A program made the translations under genes and the position numbers. From NCBI GenBank assembly GCA_902781045.1, contig CACZHT010000010.1, positions 47,841 to 111,840 on the forward strand: DNA of 64,000 nucleotides. Reading direction: 5' to 3'. A model generated the notes under the pieces. That model was not told where the DNA came from. It did not search any database and saw only the letters and a program-made list of their open reading frames with translations. This DNA comes from an uncultured Bacteroidales bacterium. Lineage in GTDB: Bacteria > Bacteroidota > Bacteroidia > Bacteroidales > Muribaculaceae. Positions 25,517-34,187 of this stretch are shown here, one piece after another (position 1 is the stretch's first letter; each line of letters begins with the position of its first letter).

Positions 25517-26951
25517 GTTGACAACAGCATTGTGTGCTATTCTGGTGGCACTGACGGCCTCAGGGCAAGGCCTGGCGACGCGCACACTCACCGGTCGTGT
25601 GCTCTGTGGCGATGAGCCTCTGGCCGGGGTGGCCGTCACCGATGGCTTCAACGTGGTGCGCACCGACCGGCAGGGGCAATACACCATTGTCTGCCCCGAT
25701 GAGGCACGGTTTGTCTATGTCACCACGCCGGCCGGTTACCTGCCGCCCATGGGCCGCGCTACAGTTCCGGCATTCTATCATCGCCTCACACAGGGGCAGA
25801 ACAGCTACGACTTTGTTCTGCAACGCAACCCGCGCGATGACCGCCGCCACACCCTCATCGTCCAGGCCGATGCCCAGGTCACCGCTGTGGCCGACCTTGA
25901 CCAGTATGATGCTCAAGTGGCCGAGATGGCCCGGCTGGCCGGCTCCATCACCGACCGCGATGTGCTGGCACTGGACTGTGGCGACATCGTGGGCGACAGT
26001 CCCTGGCTCTTTCCCGAGTATCTCAAGCGCGTCGAGCCGCTGCCCATGCCCGTCTATCGTGTCATCGGCAACCATGATATGGACTACAATGGACGTAGCC
26101 ATGAGACCTCACATCACACCTTTGAGGATTACTTCGGCCCCGATCACTACAGCTTCGACCGCGGGCAGGTGCACTACATTGTCATCAACGACAACTTCTA
26201 CATCGGCCGCGAGTTCTACTACATGGGCTACTGCGACGAGGCCACGTTTCGCTGGCTGGAGCAGGACCTGGCCGGGGTGGGGAAGGGCAGCTTAGTTGTC
26301 TTGGCCATGCACATTCCCACCCGGCTTACCCCCAAGCAGGTGCCCTTTGCCTACGAGTATGGCCCCATTGCCGACCAGATGGTCAATGCGCAGGCTCTGC
26401 ATGATTTGCTCAAGCCTTACCGCGTGCACATCATCTCGGGGCACATGCACTACAACCTCAACATCGAGCACAGCGACCGCCTCTACGAGCACAACACGGC
26501 GGCGGCGTGTGGCACCTGGTGGCGATTGCCCGAGTGTCTGGACGGTGCTCCCAGGGGCTATGCCGTCTACGACTTCGACGGCGACCAGGTGCGGTGGTAC
26601 TACAAGGGGGTGGGGCATGACCGCGACTACCAACTCACGGCCTACCTGCCCGGTGCCGACCCCGACCACCCCGATGAGGTGGTGGCAAATGTCTGGAACT
26701 ATGACTCGCACTGGCGCGTTGAACTGCTCGAGAATGGACGTGTGACCGCACAGATGCAGCAGTTCACCGGCTATGACCCCAAGTCGCGCATCGACTGTGC
26801 CGACCGCAAGCGGGTGGTCTATGAGTGGATCACGCCCAACCTCACTCATCACTTGTTCAGAGCCCGCCCCAAGAACCCCACGGCCCACATCCAGGTGCGG
26901 GCCACCGACCGATTCGGTCGCACCTACACCTGCACAGCATTTAGTTTTTAG
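25509..26951 (+). CDS. Calcineurin-like metallophosphoesterase with N- and C-terminal accessory domains
   Basis: A 480-residue exported protein (signal ending LTASGQG). An Ig-like N-terminal domain (TGRVLCGDEPLAGVAVTDG) is of the MetallophosN type. The catalytic domain has LDCGDIVGDS, VIGNHDMDY, VLAMHIPTR and ISGHMHYN, the GD/GNHD/H/GHxH metal-binding motifs. A C-terminal domain (~130 residues) follows. The first metal motif appears as ADAQ, with Gln where many family members have His, which is usual in this subfamily. It should hydrolyse a phosphomono- or diester in the periplasm and fits with the NAGPA enzyme. The ATG at 25509 overlaps the previous stop; a GTG precedes it at 25506. Confidence 0.82.
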   Translation: MNKLTTALCAILVALTASGQGLATRTLTGRVLCGDEPLAGVAVTDGFNVVRTDRQGQYTIVCPDEARFVYVTTPAGYLPPMGRATVPAFYHRLTQGQNSYDFVLQRNPRDDRRHTLIVQADAQVTAVADLDQYDAQVAEMARLAGSITDRDVLALDCGDIVGDSPWLFPEYLKRVEPLPMPVYRVIGNHDMDYNGRSHETSHHTFEDYFGPDHYSFDRGQVHYIVINDNFYIGREFYYMGYCDEATFRWLEQDLAGVGKGSLVVLAMHIPTRLTPKQVPFAYEYGPIADQMVNAQALHDLLKPYRVHIISGHMHYNLNIEHSDRLYEHNTAAACGTWWRLPECLDGAPRGYAVYDFDGDQVRWYYKGVGHDRDYQLTAYLPGADPDHPDEVVANVWNYDSHWRVELLENGRVTAQMQQFTGYDPKSRIDCADRKRVVYEWITPNLTHHLFRARPKNPTAHIQVRATDRFGRTYTCTAFSF

Positions 26952-27024
26952 TTCTTAGTTTTTAGTTTTTAGTTGTGGCTGAAACTCGCAACTCGCAACT
27001 CGCAACCCGCAACTTGTAACCCCA
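26941..27024. repeat. Low-complexity intergenic word repeats
   Basis: Four or five copies of TTAGTTTTTAG-like words are followed by four copies of CTCGCAA (AACTCGCAACTCGCAACTCG). This fills the 76-bp spacer between the phosphoesterase and the DUF5009 gene. The same AACTCG vocabulary recurs at 28432-28494 and 43470-43507. Confidence 0.7.
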
Positions 27025-27027
27025 GAG

Positions 27028-28419
27028 ATGAACCGTTCACTTGCCCTCGATGCCCTGCGTGGCTATGCCATCATCACGATGATACTCAGTGCCACCGTTG
27101 TGGGTGGAATACTGCCCGGATGGATGTATCACTGCCAGGAGCCGCCCCCCACTCATGCCTATGATGCCGCCATTGCCGGTGTCACCTGGGTGGACCTGGT
27201 GTTCCCGGCTTTCCTCTTTGCCATGGGGGCGGCATTCCCGTTCAGCATCGGCAAGCGGCGCGAGCGAGGCATGTCACGGTTGCGGCTGGCTGGGCAGATA
27301 GTGTGGCGTGCAGTCCTGCTCACCTATTTTGCCATCCTCGTGCAGCACTTTTATCCCTACGTCACCAGCGGTGGACAGCAGACGTGGCATCACTGGCTCA
27401 TGGCGCTAGGGTGCTTTGCGGCCATGTTCGCCATGTTCATGCGCCTGCCCGAGCGGTGGCCCGCATGGCTGCGTCACACCATCCAGCCGGCGGCCTTGTT
27501 GCTGGGACTGGTGGCGATGCTCATGATGCACTATCCCGACGGCACAGGCTTCGACCCGCATCGCAGCAACATCATCATCCTCATTATGGCCAATGTGGCC
27601 CTGTGGGGAGGACTGCTCTATCTGCTGACCATCGGCCACGAGCGCGTGCGCTGGCTGTTGTTGCTTGCGCTGGCGGCATTGTTCCTGTCGTCGACCGTCG
27701 ACGGCAGTTGGGCGCAGGCTGCCCTGCGTTGGACACCCCTCGACTGGTACTACCAGCCCTGGATGCTCAAGTATCTGTTCGTCGTCATTCCTGCCGCTCA
27801 TGCCGGCGAGCTGATGCGTCGGGCGATGGCGCAGCCACCTGCTGCCGCCCCTCGCCCCGTCAGGGCGGGGATGGTGCTGCTGGTGTGTTTGGCACTGGTG
27901 GTGACCAACCTCTGTCTGCTCTACACCCGCCAGCTCTTGCTCAACATGGCGGTCAGTGCCGGGTTGTTGGCCATCGGGTGGCTGGCGTTGCGGCGAGGCC
28001 GAGGGTATGTGGCTCTATGGCGTGACTTGTTCGGCCTGGCCAGTGCGTTGCTGGTGATTGGACTGATGATTGAACCGTTTGAGGGAGGCATCAAGAAGGA
28101 TCCGCCCTCGTTCAGCTATCTGCTGGTCATGGGTGCCCTGGCATGCTTTCTGCTCATTGCCCTGAGTGTCATCTGCGATGCCTGGCGGTGTCGGCGCTCA
28201 ACTAACTTCTTGGTCATGTCGGGCCGCAACCCCATGGTGGCCTACGTCGCGGGCGACCTCTGTGTGATTCCGCTGTTGCAACTGACGCACATTTGGCCAT
28301 TTTTTGCTATCTTTGCAACCTCGCCCTGGCTGGGCTTCCTGCATGGGGTCATCCTCACCGCCCTGGCGGTGATGGTGACGATGCTTTTTACCCGCCTTGG
28401 CTGCCTCTGGCGCACCTGA
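27028..28419 (+). CDS. DUF5009 / HGSNAT-like membrane acyltransferase
   Basis: A 463-residue polytopic protein with about 11 hydrophobic segments. It opens NRSLALDALRGYAIITM and contains TWVDLVFPAFLFAMGAAFPF, the family signature also seen in the gene at 1698-2864. NFLVMSGRNPMVAYVAGDLC is a late conserved segment. It probably transfers an acyl group across the inner membrane to an amino sugar. Placement between the phosphoesterase and GH20 hexosaminidase ties it to the same glycan. A promoter-like TATCTTTG inside its 3' end (28308) could in principle drive GH20. Confidence 0.75.
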   Translation: MNRSLALDALRGYAIITMILSATVVGGILPGWMYHCQEPPPTHAYDAAIAGVTWVDLVFPAFLFAMGAAFPFSIGKRRERGMSRLRLAGQIVWRAVLLTYFAILVQHFYPYVTSGGQQTWHHWLMALGCFAAMFAMFMRLPERWPAWLRHTIQPAALLLGLVAMLMMHYPDGTGFDPHRSNIIILIMANVALWGGLLYLLTIGHERVRWLLLLALAALFLSSTVDGSWAQAALRWTPLDWYYQPWMLKYLFVVIPAAHAGELMRRAMAQPPAAAPRPVRAGMVLLVCLALVVTNLCLLYTRQLLLNMAVSAGLLAIGWLALRRGRGYVALWRDLFGLASALLVIGLMIEPFEGGIKKDPPSFSYLLVMGALACFLLIALSVICDAWRCRRSTNFLVMSGRNPMVAYVAGDLCVIPLLQLTHIWPFFAIFATSPWLGFLHGVILTALAVMVTMLFTRLGCLWRT

Positions 28420-28431
28420 TGTTAGACGCTT

Positions 28432-28494
28432 AATCGAAAACTCGAATGCTCGAAAACTCGAATGCTCGTAACTCGAAACTCAAAACTCAAAACA
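28432..28494. repeat. Low-complexity intergenic word repeats
   Basis: The unit CGAAAACTCGAATGCT occurs twice in a row, then CTCGTAACTCGAAACTC and AAAACTC words follow up to the GH20 start. The composition is far from that of the flanking genes. Confidence 0.7.
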
Positions 28495-28496
28495 AA

Positions 28497-30806
28497 ATGA
28501 GACAATGGATAATGATGGCAGTGCTGCTGTGCTGCCAAGTGATGATGGCTCAGGCACCTGTGGCCGACTATCAGGTGATACCGATGCCCAGGCAAGTGAC
28601 GCGCATCCAGTGCTCCGTGCCCTTTCAGCTCGATGCCACTGTGGCAGTCGTGGCTCCTGACGACCCGGTGATGCAGCGCAATGCCCAATATTTGTGCGAC
28701 TATGTCAAGCAGAGCACCGGCATCACGCTCAAGCTGGGAGGTACGGCTCAGCGACTGATTGTGCTGGACTTGAATCTCAAGGATGATAATCCCGAGGCCT
28801 ACCGGCTGACTGTGTCGCCCAGCCAGGTCACCATCAGCGGGGCATCGCCGGCGGCAGTGTTCTGGGGCATCATGAACCTGCGCAAGGCACTGCCCGTGGG
28901 TCAGACCACGGCAGTGATGATGCCCGCCGTTGAGGTCTATGACGCGCCACGGTTTCCCTATCGCGCGGCCCACCTGGACGTGTGCCGGCACTTCTGGACC
29001 ATCGACCAGGTCAAGACGTTCATCGACATGCTGGCGCTGCACAACATCAACAACTTCCACTGGCACCTGACCGACGACCAGGGCTGGCGCATTGAGATCA
29101 AGCAGTACCCCCGCCTGACTGAGGTGGGCGCCTGGCGCGACTCTACCGTCATCGGCCGCAACCCCGGCAAGTGGAAGCGCGAACGGCATGGGGGCTATTA
29201 CACCCAGGAGCAGGCGCGCGAGATTGTGCGCTATGCCGCCGACCGTCACATCAATGTCGTGCCCGAGATTGAGATGCCCGGACACACCCAGGCCATCCTG
29301 GCCAGCTATCCCGAGCTGGGCTGCACGGGTGGACCCTACAGTGTGTGGACGTGCTGGGGAGTGACCCCCGAGGTCATCTGCCCGGGCAACGACAAGACGC
29401 TTGAACTGATTCGTGGCGTGCTCAACGAGGTGATGGACATCTTCCCCTCGCCGGTCATCTGCATCGGCGGTGACGAGTGTCCCAAAGACCGATGGCGCGA
29501 CTGCCCCAAGTGCCAGGCGCGCATCAAGGCCGAGGGCATCAAGCCCAAGGGCAAGTACACTGCCGAAGACCAGCTGCAGGGCTTTATCACTCACTTTGCC
29601 TGCAAGGTGGTGACCGACCGTGGACGCTCGCCCGAGGGATGGGACGAGATTCTGGAGTGCGACATCCCACAGGATGCCATCGTCATGTCGTGGCGGGGCG
29701 AGGCGGGAGCCATCGAGGGCGCTCGCCGGGGCAACCGTGTGGTGCAGGCACCCAACTCGCACATGTACTTTGACTTCTATCAGTCGCGCGACATGGCGGC
29801 CGAACCGTTTGCCATCGGCGGCTATATCCCGGTCGAGAAGGTCTATGCCTTCGACCCCGTGCCGGCCGAGCTCACCCCCGAGCAAGGCAAGCTCATCATG
29901 GGGTGCCAGGCCAACCTGTGGACCGAGTATATCACTACGTTCGACCATGTGCAATACATGGTGTTGCCGCGCATGGCCGCCCTGGCCGAGGTGCAGTGGA
30001 CACCGGTCGAGCGCAAGGATTATCGGTCGTTTGTCCAGCGGCTGCCGCGCCTGCTGGCGCTCTACAATCTGCTGGGCTACAACTATGCCCGCCACCTGTG
30101 TGGCGTGACGGCCACCTATACGCCGGTTCCGGAGCAGAAGGCGTTGCGCGTAGAGATGACCTCACTTGAGGGCAATGCCATCCACTATACTCTGGACGGC
30201 TCCGAGCCTAACGAGGCATCGCCCGTCTACACCGAGCCGCTGATGCTCACTGGTGATGCCATTGTGCGCTCGCGCACGATGGGCGTGTTGGGTTTTCCCG
30301 AGCGTATCTCGACCGATACCGTGCGGGTCAACAAGGCCACCTTCTGCCACATCACGCTCAACACTCAGCCGCATCCCAACTATGTCTTCGGTGGAGCACC
30401 GACGTTGGTCGACGGGTTGCGGGGAGCCAACAGCTACCGCACAGGCTTCTGGCTGGGCTTCTGTGGCAATGATTTGGATGCCACCATCGACTTGGGACGC
30501 ATGCAGCGCATCAGTCAGGTGGCGTTTGAGGCCGATGTCTTTCAGTGCGATGGTGTGGTCGATGCACGGGGCGTTGAGGTCTATGCCTCGACCGACGGCA
30601 AGCGTTACCACCGCGTTGCCGCACAGGACTATCCCGACATTGTCCAGGCCGAGGAGTTTGTCATCAAGCACCATCAGGTCGACTTCAAGCCGGTCGAGGC
30701 TCGCTATGTGCGCGTGGTCATCAAGAGTGAGCGTCGTCTGCCTGCTTGGCATGCGTTTGCCGGCAGCAACGGCTTCCTCTTTGTCGACGAAATCGCCGTC
30801 AATTGA
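28497..30806 (+). CDS. GH20 beta-N-acetylhexosaminidase
   Basis: A 769-residue exported enzyme (signal MRQWIMMAVLLCCQVMMAQ). Domains in order: GH20b (~20-140); the catalytic barrel with RAAHLDVCRHFW, NNFHWHLTDDQGWRIEIK and the Asp-Glu catalytic pair in CIGGDECPK (~residue 325); a chitobiase C-like/Fn3-like domain (YTLDGSEPNEASPVYTEPL); and a C-terminal F5/8-type discoidin-like domain (RISQVAFEADVFQCDGV). It removes terminal GlcNAc or GalNAc by substrate-assisted catalysis in the periplasm. I chose the ATG at 28497; the longer frame from 28446 would translate word repeats. It is the last gene of the PUL run. Confidence 0.93.
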   Translation: MRQWIMMAVLLCCQVMMAQAPVADYQVIPMPRQVTRIQCSVPFQLDATVAVVAPDDPVMQRNAQYLCDYVKQSTGITLKLGGTAQRLIVLDLNLKDDNPEAYRLTVSPSQVTISGASPAAVFWGIMNLRKALPVGQTTAVMMPAVEVYDAPRFPYRAAHLDVCRHFWTIDQVKTFIDMLALHNINNFHWHLTDDQGWRIEIKQYPRLTEVGAWRDSTVIGRNPGKWKRERHGGYYTQEQAREIVRYAADRHINVVPEIEMPGHTQAILASYPELGCTGGPYSVWTCWGVTPEVICPGNDKTLELIRGVLNEVMDIFPSPVICIGGDECPKDRWRDCPKCQARIKAEGIKPKGKYTAEDQLQGFITHFACKVVTDRGRSPEGWDEILECDIPQDAIVMSWRGEAGAIEGARRGNRVVQAPNSHMYFDFYQSRDMAAEPFAIGGYIPVEKVYAFDPVPAELTPEQGKLIMGCQANLWTEYITTFDHVQYMVLPRMAALAEVQWTPVERKDYRSFVQRLPRLLALYNLLGYNYARHLCGVTATYTPVPEQKALRVEMTSLEGNAIHYTLDGSEPNEASPVYTEPLMLTGDAIVRSRTMGVLGFPERISTDTVRVNKATFCHITLNTQPHPNYVFGGAPTLVDGLRGANSYRTGFWLGFCGNDLDATIDLGRMQRISQVAFEADVFQCDGVVDARGVEVYASTDGKRYHRVAAQDYPDIVQAEEFVIKHHQVDFKPVEARYVRVVIKSERRLPAWHAFAGSNGFLFVDEIAVN

Positions 30807-30848
30807 CGATTCCGGGCTGGCGATTCTCTATGTTCGGCCAAAATGTAG

Positions 30849-30856
30849 TATCTTTG
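30849..30856 (+). promoter_or_regulatory. -7 box of the kdsC promoter
   Basis: TATCTTTG matches TAnnTTTG and lies 28 bp before the kdsC ATG, separating it from the PUL. No clear -33 TTG is seen at 19-21 bp. Confidence 0.55.
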
Positions 30857-30883
30857 CGCCATCAATCACTAGAACGACGATTC

Positions 30884-31411
30884 ATGGATAATAAGATAGA
30901 CTACGACTTGACTCGCATTCGTGGCATAGCCTTCGATGTCGACGGGGTGTTGTCGGCTTCGACCATACCTCTCTATCCCACAGGCGAACCGATGCGCATG
31001 GTCAACATCAAGGACGGCTATGCACTGCAGCTGGCCGTCAAGCATGGATTGCAGCTGGCCATCATCAGTGGCGCCGACACCCAGGCCATCAGGGTGCGCT
31101 TTGAGGGACTTGGGGTGCAGGATGTCTACCTGGGGGCGGCCATGAAGCTGCCTGTGCTGGAGCAGTGGATGGCCAAGTATGGCCTCTCGCCCGACCAGGT
31201 GGCCTTTGTGGGCGACGACATCCCCGACCTGCAGACTATGCAGGCTGTGGGCCTGGCCGTGGCTCCTGCCGATGCGGCAATGGAGTGTCGCCAGGTGGCA
31301 CGATATGTCTCGCCCTGTAATGGTGGCTATGGCGTGGGTCGCGACTTGCTCGAGCAAGTGATGCGCGCGCAGGGGTTATGGCTCGACGACCGTCACGCAT
31401 TCGGCTGGTGA
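30884..31411 (+). CDS. kdsC: 3-deoxy-D-manno-octulosonate 8-phosphate phosphatase (KdsC, HAD family)
   Basis: A 175-residue C0-type HAD phosphatase without cap. RGIAFDVDGVLS holds the nucleophile Asp 18 and Asp 20. AIISGADTQAIRVR is motif II and VAFVGDDIPDLQTM is the motif with Mg-binding Asp. It produces KDO from KDO-8-P for lipid A inner core synthesis; related members act on NeuNAc-9-P or similar sugars. The ATG at 30884 was chosen because the open frame upstream crosses the promoter box. A strong GTCTCGGG hairpin starts one base after its stop. Confidence 0.85.
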   Translation: MDNKIDYDLTRIRGIAFDVDGVLSASTIPLYPTGEPMRMVNIKDGYALQLAVKHGLQLAIISGADTQAIRVRFEGLGVQDVYLGAAMKLPVLEQWMAKYGLSPDQVAFVGDDIPDLQTMQAVGLAVAPADAAMECRQVARYVSPCNGGYGVGRDLLEQVMRAQGLWLDDRHAFGW

Positions 31412-31430
31412 GTCTCGGGTTGCCCGAGAC
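31412..31430. repeat. GTCTCGGG hairpin
   Basis: GTCTCGGG (31412-31419), loop TTG, CCCGAGAC (31423-31430) form a perfect 8-bp stem directly after kdsC. Another GTCTCG word follows at 31434. No T-run follows. The core is shared with hairpins at 1665-1683 and 2904-2924. Confidence 0.6.
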
Positions 31431-31493
31431 ACGTGTCTCGCGATACACCGACCGGCTATTTACCGCTAAACCCTAAACTCAAGACTCTAAGAA

Positions 31494-32060
31494 GTGTTAG
31501 AACAATATGATGTCGTGCTGGCCAGCAAGTCGCCCCGCCGCCAGCAACTGCTCAGCGAACTGGGCGTGAAATTCCGGGTCGAACTCATTGAGGGCATTCA
31601 GGAGAACTATCCTGCCGACATGCCTGCCGATGATGTGGCGCAGTTCCTGGCTAGGCAGAAGGCCAAACCCTACGCCCTGCGTCAGAACGAACTGCTCATC
31701 ACTGCCGACACCATCGTGGTGCTGGACGGCCATGTGCTGGGCAAACCTGCCGACGAAACCGAGGCACACCACATGCTGCGATCACTCAGCGGCAAGGTGC
31801 ATCATGTGGTCACTGGTGTGTGTGTTACAACCCGAGACCGCCAACTGGCCTTCGCCGACACCACCCAGGTCGAGTTTGCCCAACTCACCGACGATGAGAT
31901 TGACTACTACATCAGTCACTATCACCCCTTGGACAAGGCCGGAGCATACGGCATACAGGAGTGGATTGGCTACATGGGGGTGAAGCGCATCGACGGCTGT
32001 TTCTACAATGTAATGGGTCTTCCTGTCCCCCGCCTTTACGCCCTGCTCAAGAAGTTGTGA
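31494..32060 (+). CDS. maf: Maf-like nucleoside triphosphate pyrophosphatase (dTTP/UTPase)
   Basis: A 188-residue Maf/HAM1-fold protein. LASKSPRRQQLLSELG is the hallmark N-terminus (S-x-R-R), LITADTIVVLDG carries the catalytic Asp, and GKVHHVVTGVCV and GAYGIQEWIGYMGVKRIDG complete the family pattern. It hydrolyses non-canonical or excess nucleotides (house-cleaning of dTTP, UTP or modified bases). The only credible start is GTG at 31494, since no in-frame ATG lies before the conserved LASKSPRR. Its 3' end overlaps the opposing ATP-grasp-like gene by 14 bp. Confidence 0.9.
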   Translation: MLEQYDVVLASKSPRRQQLLSELGVKFRVELIEGIQENYPADMPADDVAQFLARQKAKPYALRQNELLITADTIVVLDGHVLGKPADETEAHHMLRSLSGKVHHVVTGVCVTTRDRQLAFADTTQVEFAQLTDDEIDYYISHYHPLDKAGAYGIQEWIGYMGVKRIDGCFYNVMGLPVPRLYALLKKL

Positions 32061-33111
32061 CCACGGCGGTGAAGTGGGCCGGTGGGGTGAGTGACCGACC
32101 GGCGGGGTGGGGGGCATCGGTGATGCCAAAGGTGCCGCGCATGCCATGGCGTTGACCCAACATGCTGGTGACCAAGCCCATGGTGCAGCGCAGGTTGACC
32201 TCGACACAGGCATTGAGAGCGATGTCGCCGTCGATGGTGCGATAGAGCATCATGTCGACACCCAGATGCCCGTCGTAGTGCGGTGCAATCACCAGGGCGA
32301 TGGCTTGACGCAATGCTGCGACGGCTGCGTCCAGAGCGGGGTAATACCCCGCGATGAATCCGTGCAGGGCCGCACATGAGTCGACTCGTCCACCGGCATA
32401 CTGGTGATGAAAATCACTGTCAAACACCGAGTATCCCAGCAACTCAACTTTACCGTCATTGCATAGCCACTCGGTGGCGAAATCTTGTACCTTGTCCAGC
32501 CCGACCTCGCACAGCAGTGACCCTTGCCGCCGCAGCCCGCCACGGCACCACTGCCACAGGTGCGCGTCATCCATGTCCAGCACACGATAGATGCCCTGCC
32601 CACTGCCCGACCAGGGCAATTTCAAGTAACATCCCGGATGCTCAAGTGCCCACGCTTGGACAGCCTCGACCGTGGTCAGTTCGACCGGGGTGGGGCAGTC
32701 GCTGTAGCCAGCCTGGCGCAGCTGCCGGTGGATAGCGATGGAGGTGCGTCGGTGAGCCAGGCGGTGCACCGCCTCGATGCGTTCGGCACTGGGGAGCAGA
32801 TGCTCTGGCATGCCCAGTCGCTGCAGTGTGCGCCGTGCTGCGCGGCTCCAGCCCCAAGGCACAACCTGTGCCTCGGTCACTGTGGCCAGCTCGTCGGGGG
32901 TGATGATGTCTACGTCCAGCCCCTGTCCGTACAGCCACGCCCGGTCGGTGCGGTCATGGCACAGCACCAGGTCGCCGGGATGTGCCAGCCATGCCGGCAG
33001 CAGCCGCAGGTCGTGTCGCAGTCGTGCCGCCCGTGGCGGGGCAGTGTAGTTCAGCCCCCCATTGGCCAGTGCCAGGTCATTCTCAGGGTTGAAGTAATAG
33101 ATTGTCGTCAT
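32047..33111 (-). CDS. ATP-grasp-like protein of unknown function
   Basis: A 354-residue cytoplasmic protein. It begins IYYFNPENDLALANGGLNYTAPP. A central HPGCYLKLPWSGSGQGIYRV looks like the ATP-grasp phosphate-binding loop, and the late NACVEVNLRCTMGLV resembles the E-x-N-x-R metal site. That suggests an ATP-dependent carboxylate-amine ligase, but the acceptor is unknown. The start overlaps the end of dinB by 29 bp, so the two are translated from one message. The protein is commonly annotated hypothetical in Bacteroidota as far as I can recall; the fold call is inference. Confidence 0.6.
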   Translation of the reverse strand: MTTIYYFNPENDLALANGGLNYTAPPRAARLRHDLRLLPAWLAHPGDLVLCHDRTDRAWLYGQGLDVDIITPDELATVTEAQVVPWGWSRAARRTLQRLGMPEHLLPSAERIEAVHRLAHRRTSIAIHRQLRQAGYSDCPTPVELTTVEAVQAWALEHPGCYLKLPWSGSGQGIYRVLDMDDAHLWQWCRGGLRRQGSLLCEVGLDKVQDFATEWLCNDGKVELLGYSVFDSDFHHQYAGGRVDSCAALHGFIAGYYPALDAAVAALRQAIALVIAPHYDGHLGVDMMLYRTIDGDIALNACVEVNLRCTMGLVTSMLGQRHGMRGTFGITDAPHPAGRSLTPPAHFTAVVTTS

Positions 33112-34171
33112 CGAACAGGGTGGGTTGTTGAGGTGGTGATGCTGCGTTGTGGGGCGGATTGCTCACTGTCAGGCCCAGCAGACGGATGGGACGCTGGCTG
33201 AAGTCTACCTCGCGCAGCAGTTGCTTGGCCATGGGCAGAATCTGTTCCTTGGTGTTCAGCACCTCGGTCTGGGTGAAGCTGCGCGTGATTTGCACGAAGT
33301 CGTGGAACTTGACTTTGAGGGTCAATGTCGTTCCCTGGAAGCCGCTGCGCTCCAGCCGGTGCAGCAGCTCGTCCACGATGTGGTTCAGCTCGATGATGGC
33401 GGCGGCCTGGGTGGTCAAGTCGTGGGCGTAGGTGCGCTCGCATCCCGCGCTCTTGCGCACCCACTCGGTGACCACGGGGCGCTCGTCGATGCCGCGGGCA
33501 AAGTTGTAGAACACTCCGCCCATCTTGCCGAAGTGGGCCGTGAGCAGGCTCAGCGGACGGGCGCGCAGGTCGGCACCGGTGTGAATGCCCAGGGCATGCA
33601 TGCGTGTCGCTGTCTTCTCGCCCACACCCCAGAACCGCTCAATCTTCAGGCCGGCGATGAAGTCCAAGGCGCGGTCGGGATGCACGGTGCACAGGCCGTC
33701 GGGCTTGCGATAGTCGCTGGCTACCTTGGCCAGAAACTTGCAGTAGCTCACCCCGGCCGACGCTGTGAGGCGTGTCTCGGCCTTGATGCGGCGCTTGATT
33801 TGCCGGGCAATGTCCACCGCCAGCTCGATGCCGGGCTTGTTGTCGGTCACGTCCAGATAGGCCTCGTCCAGACTCAACGGCTCGATGAGGTCGGTATAGT
33901 CGGCAAAGATGTCGCGAATCTGCATCGACACCGCTTTGTATTTGTCGAAGTGAGGGTCGACGACCACCAGGCCGGGACACAGACGATGAGCCGTGGCGAT
34001 GGCTTGCGCCGAGTGTACGCCATAGCGACGCGCCACATAGTTGGCGGTCGACACCACGCCACGCGGCCCGTCGAAGCCCACGGCTACCGGCAGCCCCACC
34101 AGACTCGGGTCGTCGCGTTCCTCGACTGAGACAAAGAACGCGTCCATGTCGACATGTATGATCTTGCGCAC
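33083..34171 (-). CDS. dinB: DNA polymerase IV (Y-family)
   Basis: A 362-residue Y-family polymerase. KIIHVDMDAFFVSVE carries Asp 8, and SLDEAYLDVTD carries Asp 102 and Glu 103, the three metal ligands. STANYVARRYGVHSAQ is the finger region with Tyr/Arg nucleotide contacts. Helix-hairpin-helix (FWGVGEKTATRMHALGIHTGADL) and little-finger domains follow. It performs error-prone lesion bypass. There is no obvious beta-clamp QLxLF-type end, although QPTLFDDDNLLLQP near the C-terminus (QPTLF) could serve. The -7 box sits 8 bp before the ATG, suggesting a leaderless or nearly leaderless message. Confidence 0.93.
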   Translation of the reverse strand: MRKIIHVDMDAFFVSVEERDDPSLVGLPVAVGFDGPRGVVSTANYVARRYGVHSAQAIATAHRLCPGLVVVDPHFDKYKAVSMQIRDIFADYTDLIEPLSLDEAYLDVTDNKPGIELAVDIARQIKRRIKAETRLTASAGVSYCKFLAKVASDYRKPDGLCTVHPDRALDFIAGLKIERFWGVGEKTATRMHALGIHTGADLRARPLSLLTAHFGKMGGVFYNFARGIDERPVVTEWVRKSAGCERTYAHDLTTQAAAIIELNHIVDELLHRLERSGFQGTTLTLKVKFHDFVQITRSFTQTEVLNTKEQILPMAKQLLREVDFSQRPIRLLGLTVSNPPHNAASPPQQPTLFDDDNLLLQP

Positions 34172-34178
34172 AATGCCG

Positions 34179-34186
34179 CAAAGTTA
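34179..34186 (-). promoter_or_regulatory. -7 box of the dinB promoter
   Basis: The minus strand reads TAACTTTG ending 7 bp before the dinB ATG, immediately after the terminator of the upstream gene. A -33 TTG is not evident. If used, transcription would begin at or next to the start codon. Confidence 0.5.
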
Positions 34187-34187
34187 C

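Noticed and set aside
28308..28315. TATCTTTG promoter-like box inside the DUF5009 gene
   Set aside because: It is within coding sequence, the TTG upstream is only 12 bp away, and GH20 starts 180 bp later. It remains a weak possibility for an internal promoter, but not enough to list.
4834..30806. Sialic acid utilisation locus (NanE-like epimerase, GH20, esterase)
   Set aside because: There is no sialidase, no NanL/NanA lyase, and the transporter is a sugar porter rather than NanT-like. The parts fit a wider amino-sugar role.
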